Below, piece by piece: positions 5,208 to 10,243 of a stretch of DNA of 10,243 nt. Origin of the DNA: Planctomycetaceae bacterium (lineage in GTDB: Bacteria; Planctomycetota; Planctomycetia; Pirellulales; Thermoguttaceae); NCBI GenBank assembly GCA_009783865.1, contig WRCR01000114.1, forward strand, positions 1 through 10,243. The letters run 5' to 3'. Position 1 is the first letter of the stretch. Every line of letters begins with the position of its first letter. The notes beneath the pieces were generated by a model. The model had not been told where the DNA came from. It was given only the letters and a program-made list of their open reading frames with translations, and did not search any database. The position numbers and the translations under genes are program-made.

Positions 5208-7148
5208 ATGACACCAACTATGATTCGAAACTTCACATTCTGTTTTGCCGCATGGTTCTTGACGGCGGGGATTCTTTTCGCCGAGCAGCCAACTTATAAA
5301 CTGCGTCCTTGGATAAAAACCGATGGAACAGAAACCAAGGCAACGTTTGTCGAAAAAAATGACGACGATGTAATTTTGCGAAGCGAGGACGGCTCCGAAA
5401 CATTCACGATTCCATTTTCCAAATTGAAGAGAGCAGACAAGAATTATGTCGAATTCCAACTTGCCCAATTACTTAAGGAACCTGCAAATAAACCCGCTTA
5501 CGAACTGCGGACTTGGACGACGAAAGTCGACGACAAAACAAACACAATCAAGGGAACCTTCGTCGAGAACAACAGGAACGAGGTAACGCTGCGGAGCGAA
5601 GATGACTCCGAAACGTTCAAAGTTAAATTGTCCGAACTAATTCAGGAGGACAAAGTTTATATCCGCAACATCGAGCGCGATATAGAAGCGGCTCGGGAAC
5701 ATCAGGCAGACCGCAGCGTGATTGACCCTATACAGGAAGGCCGGCATGTCATTTTCGCAGCCAACTGGTTAGAACTAGTGGGCGACGGAAATGACGGCAC
5801 CATTACAAGAGAACAATTCGAAGCATGGCGTGAACGAATAGACAAACTGTGCGAATACTATGAAAAGTTCATGGACTATAAGGCATTAAGAGGCAACAAA
5901 TTTTTCATTGACTTACAGCCGCCGGAATACTGGATGGAACGCGGTCGTGAGGTTCCAGCCGGAAATCCAAACAGGATTAACAGAGGGCGCAGCAGTGTTG
6001 AAACCTTCACCGGTCTGCAAGGCATGCGCGCCGATAACACAATATCCGGTACAATGATGCATGAATTCGGACATACGTACACACCGCCCAGTTCCAACAA
6101 CCGAATGTTTCATTCCGACCGGGAAACCATTGCCGACTTTATGAGATTTTATGCAACAGAAAATTGCGGATTTCAACTTCCTTCTGATAAGACAATACCG
6201 GGAGCCCGGCACAGACAGTCCTATATTCAAAGCGTTCTGAGAAAATTTAACCAAAATAAGGACTTGCCGCCATTTCGTAAAGGTACTACGGGATATTTGC
6301 CGGAGCATGCGAACCGCACTAACAATGCATACGAACTTTATATGTACGGACTGGTCGATTTTGTCGGCTGGGAAACGTTTGGAAAAGCGATTCGAAGTTA
6401 TCGGAACGGCACGTATGTGCCTGCCAAAACATATAATGAGACGATGACGCTGCCAAATGGTCAACAAACGTCAACTCCGGCTGCGCGTGCCCATGAATTT
6501 TTCGATTGTCTTGCTCATTTTCATGATGAAGCCCGCGCAAGTACAGACCCAGAAGTGCTGCGAAACATACCGCTTGCAGGCAGAAACCTCACCGGTGCAC
6601 AAGTGTTAAGATGTCTGACGGACCAAGGCGAATTTCTTGACAAATATTTCACTGTCGAAACGACACCGCCCAGTACGAAGACGGAGACACCGGCGCAATC
6701 CGGTCCGCGTCCTGCCTGGATGTGCATCTCCGATGACCGCGCAGCGGAACTCTTTAACCGCTGGAATATCGTGAACGGTTATTATGATTACAATGAAGAG
6801 GATTATCGCGGCAGAAAGAACGTTCTCGTGACGTACCCGCATAGTCAAGAAATACCGTGTTCGCTGGAACGCCGAATAAACGTTTTGCCGAACAGGAAAA
6901 CCGTGTTGACGGCGATTGTTAGTAATCATCAAAACACCGATTGGGAACTAGTGCTTCGTGTCAACGGTTCGGTAGAGAAAACCGTTTTGGTCAACGAAGA
7001 GTCGACCAAAGGCGGCTGGAAGAAATGCGAGTTTGACCTAACACCGTTTGCCGGTATGAATAACGTTCTGATTCAACTGGAACACAAGGCAGCCGGCAAG
7101 AGTGAAGAAGCAGGATATTGGACGGGTTTGACCATCATAGGCAGGTAG
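5208..7148 (+). CDS. Secreted two-SHD1-repeat protein with a gluzincin-like metallopeptidase core
   Basis: A signal peptide ends near residue 25 (LFA before EQ). Two diverged SHD1-like repeats follow at about 30-81 and 98-152, each with an LRxW start, a TFVE-N block, the LRSEDxSETF signature and a final K-Y. An EF-hand-like stretch lies at about 192-204 (GDGNDGTITREQF) and runs into a helix. HEFGH at 285-289, followed by E306 in ETIAD, gives the zinc-ligand arrangement of gluzincin peptidases (HExxH plus a Glu 17 residues later). This region extends to about 480, and a beta-sandwich, carbohydrate-binding-like domain occupies about 502-646. The protein would be an exported zinc peptidase whose substrate is unknown. 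No Shine-Dalgarno precedes either possible start: the ATG at 5208, or the one at 5220 (residue 5), which would give an equally good signal peptide. It lies 20 bases before a carboxypeptidase gene, which suggests an operon. Catalysis is inferred from the motif alone. Confidence 0.75.
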   Translation: MTPTMIRNFTFCFAAWFLTAGILFAEQPTYKLRPWIKTDGTETKATFVEKNDDDVILRSEDGSETFTIPFSKLKRADKNYVEFQLAQLLKEPANKPAYELRTWTTKVDDKTNTIKGTFVENNRNEVTLRSEDDSETFKVKLSELIQEDKVYIRNIERDIEAAREHQADRSVIDPIQEGRHVIFAANWLELVGDGNDGTITREQFEAWRERIDKLCEYYEKFMDYKALRGNKFFIDLQPPEYWMERGREVPAGNPNRINRGRSSVETFTGLQGMRADNTISGTMMHEFGHTYTPPSSNNRMFHSDRETIADFMRFYATENCGFQLPSDKTIPGARHRQSYIQSVLRKFNQNKDLPPFRKGTTGYLPEHANRTNNAYELYMYGLVDFVGWETFGKAIRSYRNGTYVPAKTYNETMTLPNGQQTSTPAARAHEFFDCLAHFHDEARASTDPEVLRNIPLAGRNLTGAQVLRCLTDQGEFLDKYFTVETTPPSTKTETPAQSGPRPAWMCISDDRAAELFNRWNIVNGYYDYNEEDYRGRKNVLVTYPHSQEIPCSLERRINVLPNRKTVLTAIVSNHQNTDWELVLRVNGSVEKTVLVNEESTKGGWKKCEFDLTPFAGMNNVLIQLEHKAAGKSEEAGYWTGLTIIGR

Positions 7149-7157
7149 TTATTAAAC

Positions 7158-7163
7158 AGGAGA
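7158..7163 (+). promoter_or_regulatory. Ribosome-binding site fixing the carboxypeptidase start
   Basis: AGGAGA lies five bases before the ATG at 7169. It selects this start over the in-frame ATG at 7118, which lies inside the preceding gene and would put 17 charged residues before the signal peptide. The same GGAGAACA leader precedes the genes at 503 and 3234. Confidence 0.7.
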
Positions 7164-7168
7164 ACAAA

Positions 7169-8374
7169 ATGTTCAGAATTTTTTTTATCTTCGTTTCGAT
7201 TTTGTTTTTTGGAACTCTTTGTCTTCATGCCCAGACGAAGACGCTGCGTACCGCAGAGGGATTTACTTCCGTCGTACCTGAAGAATATCTTCAAGAGCGG
7301 GACGACATTCCTTCTTTCTGGGTTAGCACGCCCGAAGATATTGCCGGTTTTCTTGCCCGAACTATCAAGAAAGGCAAGTTGGAAGTCATCGGCACTTCAG
7401 CAGGCGGCAGACCGATTCACGCCGTCTTTTACGGCAAGCCGCGGCAGGGAAAAGGCACATCCACCTTTTCCGGTTCGCTGGGCTTTCGTGACATTCGGGC
7501 TTATCGCGGTCCTGACCATGAAAAAACCGTCTATTGGGGTATGGCAGCCGTTCACGGCTTTGAACAAGAAGGAATCGTCGGAATGGTCAACCTTCTTTCG
7601 GTTCTTGAAACCGGCAAAGACCTGCGCGGAAAAGAATGGAGGGAAATCACCGAACAAGCGGCGAAGATTGACCGCTTGATTTTAATTCCGCTCGTCAATC
7701 CCGACGGCAGAGCGAGAATTCCTATGCGTATGTTGAAGTATCGGGATAATCACACTGTTCTTGAATATCTCAACACCGGCGGCAATCCCGACGGAACTAT
7801 CACCGGCTGGCCTCAATGTAAAGAATATATTCCTTTCGACTTTAGCCGTCCTGTTTTTCCCGGCGGCTATCCGAATGATGCTGGCATGAATCTTCAACAC
7901 GACGATTTTCTCGGTAAGAAGCAGCCGGAAACGCAAGTGTTGTTTGACCTTGCGGCAAAGGAACGTCCCGACCTGATTATAAATATGCACACTGGCGCGG
8001 TTTATATGAACTTGCATCGTCCGTTTTGCGAACCGGTTTTGGCAGACGTTTTTGATAATTTGTACAGATATGTTCACAAGCGGCTGACGATTGAGAACCT
8101 TCAGGGAATAAAAGATATTGAATTGATTGACCCAAGTAAAGCGTTAGGTTCCGGTGCTTATAACATTGACACAGCACTCAATCTGCATTGCGGCGCATTG
8201 AGTGTGACGGTGGAGTCACCCAGTCATGCGTTTTCCCGCAAGACCTCACGCGGACTTGTTGAACACTCGCCGGAGATGCTGCTTGATGCTCAACTGTTCT
8301 GTCATCTTGAAGCAATTCGGTTTCTTGCTGAAACCGGCGGACGCTCAAAATGGACTTCGAACGTAAAAAAGTAA
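7169..8374 (+). CDS. Secreted M14-family zinc carboxypeptidase-like protein
   Basis: This 401-residue protein has a strong Sec signal peptide (residues 1-21, LHA before the cut) and an M14 metallocarboxypeptidase fold. Zinc ligands are visible as H129 and E132 (HGFE) and H274 (NMHTG). The catalytic glutamate is E349 in TVESPS, and NPDGR lies at 177-181 as in many M14 enzymes. The segment that in carboxypeptidase A carries the Asn-Arg pair (DLNRN), which grips the substrate's C-terminal carboxylate, reads GMNLQHD here (239-245), so that pair seems replaced by Gln-His. The enzyme may therefore prefer something other than a free peptide C-terminus. It follows the SHD1/metallopeptidase gene by 20 bases and has a strong ribosome-binding site, so the two are probably cotranscribed and work on the same protein material outside the cytoplasm. 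There is no lipobox. No terminator is evident after the stop. Confidence 0.85.
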   Translation: MFRIFFIFVSILFFGTLCLHAQTKTLRTAEGFTSVVPEEYLQERDDIPSFWVSTPEDIAGFLARTIKKGKLEVIGTSAGGRPIHAVFYGKPRQGKGTSTFSGSLGFRDIRAYRGPDHEKTVYWGMAAVHGFEQEGIVGMVNLLSVLETGKDLRGKEWREITEQAAKIDRLILIPLVNPDGRARIPMRMLKYRDNHTVLEYLNTGGNPDGTITGWPQCKEYIPFDFSRPVFPGGYPNDAGMNLQHDDFLGKKQPETQVLFDLAAKERPDLIINMHTGAVYMNLHRPFCEPVLADVFDNLYRYVHKRLTIENLQGIKDIELIDPSKALGSGAYNIDTALNLHCGALSVTVESPSHAFSRKTSRGLVEHSPEMLLDAQLFCHLEAIRFLAETGGRSKWTSNVKK

Positions 8375-8450
8375 AACAGTATTAGCTTAGATTTTAATCC
8401 TGCGCTGCGCTGTATTGACGAATTTCTAATCCTATCGTATCCGAAATTAT

Positions 8451-9731
8451 ATGACGCATTTTATCGCCAACGGCAGAGTAATTGACCCTTCGCAGAAACT
8501 TGATGAAGTATGCACTCTGCGTATCGAAAACGGGAAAATAGCCGGCATTATCAAAGAAAATTGTATCCCCGGCATCGGCAATGACACCGTCTATGACGCT
8601 GCCGGTAAAATCGTCGTTCCGGGCTTGATTGACATGCACGTCCACTTGCGTGAACCCGGCAGAGAAGAAGACGAAACCATCGAAACCGGTACAAGAGCGG
8701 CAATTCACGGCGGTTTTACCTCCGTTGCGTGTTGTCCCAACACCATTCCGCCGGTTGATTCGCAGGCAACAGTCGAATTCATTCAGCATCAAGCGGCAAG
8801 GAGCAATAACTGTAACGTCTTCGTGATATGCTGCATCAGCAAGAACCGCGAGGGAAAAGAACTTGCGGAACTCGGTCAACTGTTTTCCGCAGGCGCAGTT
8901 GCTTGCAGCGATGACGGTTCACCAGTGGAAGATGCCGAGTTGATGCGGCGGGCTTTGGAATACTGCTTGATGTTCGGCAAGCCGCTGCTGAGTCATTCCG
9001 AAAATACTTCGCTGACAAATGGCGGTGTAATGAACGAAGGCACGATTTCAATGCATCTCGGTCTCAGCGGCATACCCGCTGTCGGTGAAGATGCTGCCGT
9101 TGCGCAGGATATTGCACTTGCCGAAGCAACCGGCGGACAACTGCATCTGATGCACATTTCCACTGCCGGAGCGGTATCAATGGTGCGGCGCGCAAAAGAA
9201 CGCAATGTCAATATCACTGCCGAGGTGACACCGCACCACTTAACGCTTGACGATGCAAATCTTTGTTCGTTTGATACCAATTTCAAGATGAGTCCGCCGC
9301 TGCGGAGCAGGGAACACATTGAGGCGTGCATTGCCGGTCTGCTTGACGGAACGATTGATGTGATTGCTTCCGACCACGCACCGCATGCCCTTGAAAAGAA
9401 AATGCGGGAACTCGACCAGGCGCCATTCGGCATCATCGGGCTGGAAACCGCTCTGCCGCTGATGATAACGAAGTTTGTGAATACCGGTATTCTTGACTGG
9501 GCGACGCTGGTCGAGAAGATGTCATTAAATCCTGCAAGGATTCTTAATCTGCACAGTAAAGGTTCGCTGCAAGCCGGTAAAGATGCTGACATAACGATAA
9601 TTGACCCGAATGTAAAATGGACAGTGACGAAAGAAGGTCTTCATTCCAAGAGCAAGAATTCGCCTTATCTCGGCTGGGAATTAACCGGCAAAGCAGCAGC
9701 GGTGTTTGTCGGCGGAGAAAGGAAGTTATAA
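8451..9731 (+). CDS. pyrC: Dihydroorotase (class I type)
   Basis: This is the cytoplasmic zinc enzyme that converts N-carbamoyl-L-aspartate to dihydroorotate, the third step of pyrimidine synthesis. The 426-residue length is normal for the family. The metal and substrate motifs are intact: H63, H65 and R67 in DMHVHLREPG, CPNT near residue 97, D154 in the CSDDG segment, H182 in HSEN, H235 in HIST, and D308 with H309 and H312 in SDHAPH, D308 being the expected catalytic aspartate. It therefore looks active and is not one of the inactive pseudo-dihydroorotases. There is no Shine-Dalgarno before the ATG. The 76 bases after the carboxypeptidase gene show no convincing promoter, so expression may partly come from upstream. 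Aspartate carbamoyltransferase (pyrB), a frequent neighbour, is not next to it. A structured terminator follows. Confidence 0.96.
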   Translation: MTHFIANGRVIDPSQKLDEVCTLRIENGKIAGIIKENCIPGIGNDTVYDAAGKIVVPGLIDMHVHLREPGREEDETIETGTRAAIHGGFTSVACCPNTIPPVDSQATVEFIQHQAARSNNCNVFVICCISKNREGKELAELGQLFSAGAVACSDDGSPVEDAELMRRALEYCLMFGKPLLSHSENTSLTNGGVMNEGTISMHLGLSGIPAVGEDAAVAQDIALAEATGGQLHLMHISTAGAVSMVRRAKERNVNITAEVTPHHLTLDDANLCSFDTNFKMSPPLRSREHIEACIAGLLDGTIDVIASDHAPHALEKKMRELDQAPFGIIGLETALPLMITKFVNTGILDWATLVEKMSLNPARILNLHSKGSLQAGKDADITIIDPNVKWTVTKEGLHSKSKNSPYLGWELTGKAAAVFVGGERKL

Positions 9732-9733
9732 TA

Positions 9734-9792
9734 AACGGCAGTCAAAGAGGCGGGCAGCTTTAGCCCCCCCGCTTGAAGCCGCTTGCCGTTTT
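9734..9792 (+). terminator. Branched terminator-like structure after pyrC
   Basis: AACGGCA (9734-9740) pairs perfectly with TGCCGTT (9784-9790). Inside it AGGCGGG (9748-9754) pairs with CCCGCTT (9768-9774) with one wobble. The outer stem runs into TTTT at 9789-9792. The structure begins three bases after the pyrC stop codon. The T-run is short and partly inside the stem, so termination strength is uncertain. Confidence 0.5.
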
Positions 9793-9811
9793 CGGCAGAA
9801 TAAGTTATAAT
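9783..9811 (+). promoter_or_regulatory. Promoter of the Tat-signal gene
   Basis: TTGCCG (9783-9788), a 17-base spacer and a perfect TATAAT (9806-9811) make a good sigma70-type promoter. The start codon lies 42 bases after the -10. The -35 box is also part of the right arm of the pyrC terminator structure. Confidence 0.65.
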
Positions 9812-9852
9812 TGTACATAGTTGTTTTTCAACATTTTTTGGAGTTGCAGAAT

Positions 9853-10243
9853 ATGACACAAGACCAATCTAACGAATCCGTAAATCGAGGCAGGCGCGAA
9901 CTGCTGGGAAAAATCGCTCTCGGCGGTGCCGCTCTAACCGCCGGCGGAACCTTCATAAGTTATGAAGACGAAGTTCTGGCACAGGAAATGCAAAAAGAGG
10001 TGCCAAAAGACGTTACTCTGGACGCATTGTCCGGCGCGTCAAGAACGCATACCAACTGGGCGAAGTTTGCCGACCTGAAAAAGAAAATGACAACGGCAAC
10101 TATCGGAGGCATCGAATTCAGCCGAATGATGATGGGCGGAAACCTCATCGGCGGCTGGGCGCACTCACGGGACTTAATGTACGTCTCCGATTTAGTGAAA
10201 GCATATCACACCCGCGATAAAATCATTGCTACTTTCAAAATGG
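9853..10243 (+). CDS. Tat-exported aldo/keto reductase-like protein (5' part)
   Basis: Only the first 130 codons are in the window, as the frame runs open off the right edge. The start is supported by GGAG at 9840-9843, nine bases before the ATG. Residues 12-20 (RGRRELLGK, with the twin arginines at 14-15) and the following small-residue hydrophobic stretch LGGAALTAGG form a Tat signal, with a possible cut near LAQ (about residue 43-45). After a linker, the segment TIGGIEFSRMMMGGN resembles the first strand of aldo/keto-reductase-type TIM barrels. It continues with GGWAHSRDLMYVSDLVKAY, a pattern I associate with exported AKR-like proteins in planctomycetes and Bacteroidetes. Export through Tat suggests a protein folded in the cytoplasm, possibly with a cofactor. 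The enzyme activity cannot be judged because the catalytic residues lie beyond the window. Confidence 0.65.
   Translation, partial: MTQDQSNESVNRGRRELLGKIALGGAALTAGGTFISYEDEVLAQEMQKEVPKDVTLDALSGASRTHTNWAKFADLKKKMTTATIGGIEFSRMMMGGNLIGGWAHSRDLMYVSDLVKAYHTRDKIIATFKM

Noticed and set aside
5913..6467. Reverse-strand open frame of 184 codons
   Set aside because: It is antisense to the HEFGH region of the SHD1 protein and its composition is unlike a real protein of this genome.
7118..7168. In-frame upstream ATG of the carboxypeptidase gene
   Set aside because: It overlaps the preceding gene, lacks a ribosome-binding site and would bury the signal peptide. The ATG at 7169 has AGGAGA before it.
7214..7225. 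Lipoprotein lipobox around the cysteine in the carboxypeptidase signal peptide
   Set aside because: The residue before the cysteine is leucine, not glycine, alanine or serine, so a standard lipobox is absent.
8415..8443. TTGACG-N17-TATCCG as a promoter giving a leaderless pyrC mRNA
   Set aside because: The -35 is good but the -10 matches only its first three bases, and a start seven bases later would be needed. Too weak to list.
8993..9592. Reverse-strand open frame of 199 codons
   Set aside because: It lies wholly antisense to pyrC, whose motifs are all intact on the forward strand. It shows no domain or ribosome-binding site.
1..10243. CRISPR array, insertion sequence or second tRNA attachment copy
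   Set aside because: No regularly spaced direct repeats, no transposase frame and no repeat of the tRNA 3' end were seen by eye.

Overview
The window looks like chromosomal DNA from a member of the Planctomycetota. The main evidence is a secreted protein with two SHD1-like repeats, a domain type common in that phylum, and a short fragment resembling the N-terminal domain of planctomycete phage-type integrases. A Tat-exported oxidoreductase-like protein and an abundance of secreted enzymes fit this. Base composition is fairly balanced rather than GC-rich, which would suit a host- or gut-associated lineage, but that last step is inference.

Layout. A tRNA-Asn(GTT) gene opens the window (50-123). 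It is followed by a small integrase-fragment ORF (209-457) whose 3' end carries the promoter of the next gene. Then come two secreted heparinase II/III-superfamily polysaccharide lyases (503-2668 and 3234-5177). Between them lie a convergent hairpin-rich spacer and a reverse-strand orphan antitoxin-like gene (2861-3064). Next is a probable two-gene operon: an SHD1-SHD1-metallopeptidase-like protein (5208-7148) and a secreted M14 zinc carboxypeptidase-like protein (7169-8374, 20 bases later). Dihydroorotase pyrC follows (8451-9731). The window ends inside a Tat-signal protein that looks like an aldo/keto reductase (9853 onward).

How the genes may work together. Two exported lyases of different sub-types and two exported peptidases sit side by side on one strand. 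The second lyase matches heparinase III (PL12) in its catalytic residues. The simplest reading is an extracellular or periplasmic kit for uronate-containing, protein-linked polysaccharide such as proteoglycan, with lyases cutting the glycan and peptidases the core protein. No sulfatase, transporter or sensor is visible, so this is inference. pyrC is housekeeping and probably unrelated.

Regulation. Several promoters share one geometry: a TTG-type -35, a 17-base spacer and a TATAAT-like -10. For the three forward genes the start codon lies about 42-45 bases after the -10. Three genes (503, 3234, 7169) use the same GGAGAACA ribosome-binding leader, while 5208 and pyrC lack an obvious one. The divergent promoter pair between the antitoxin and the second lyase is spanned by an inverted repeat that covers both -35 boxes.
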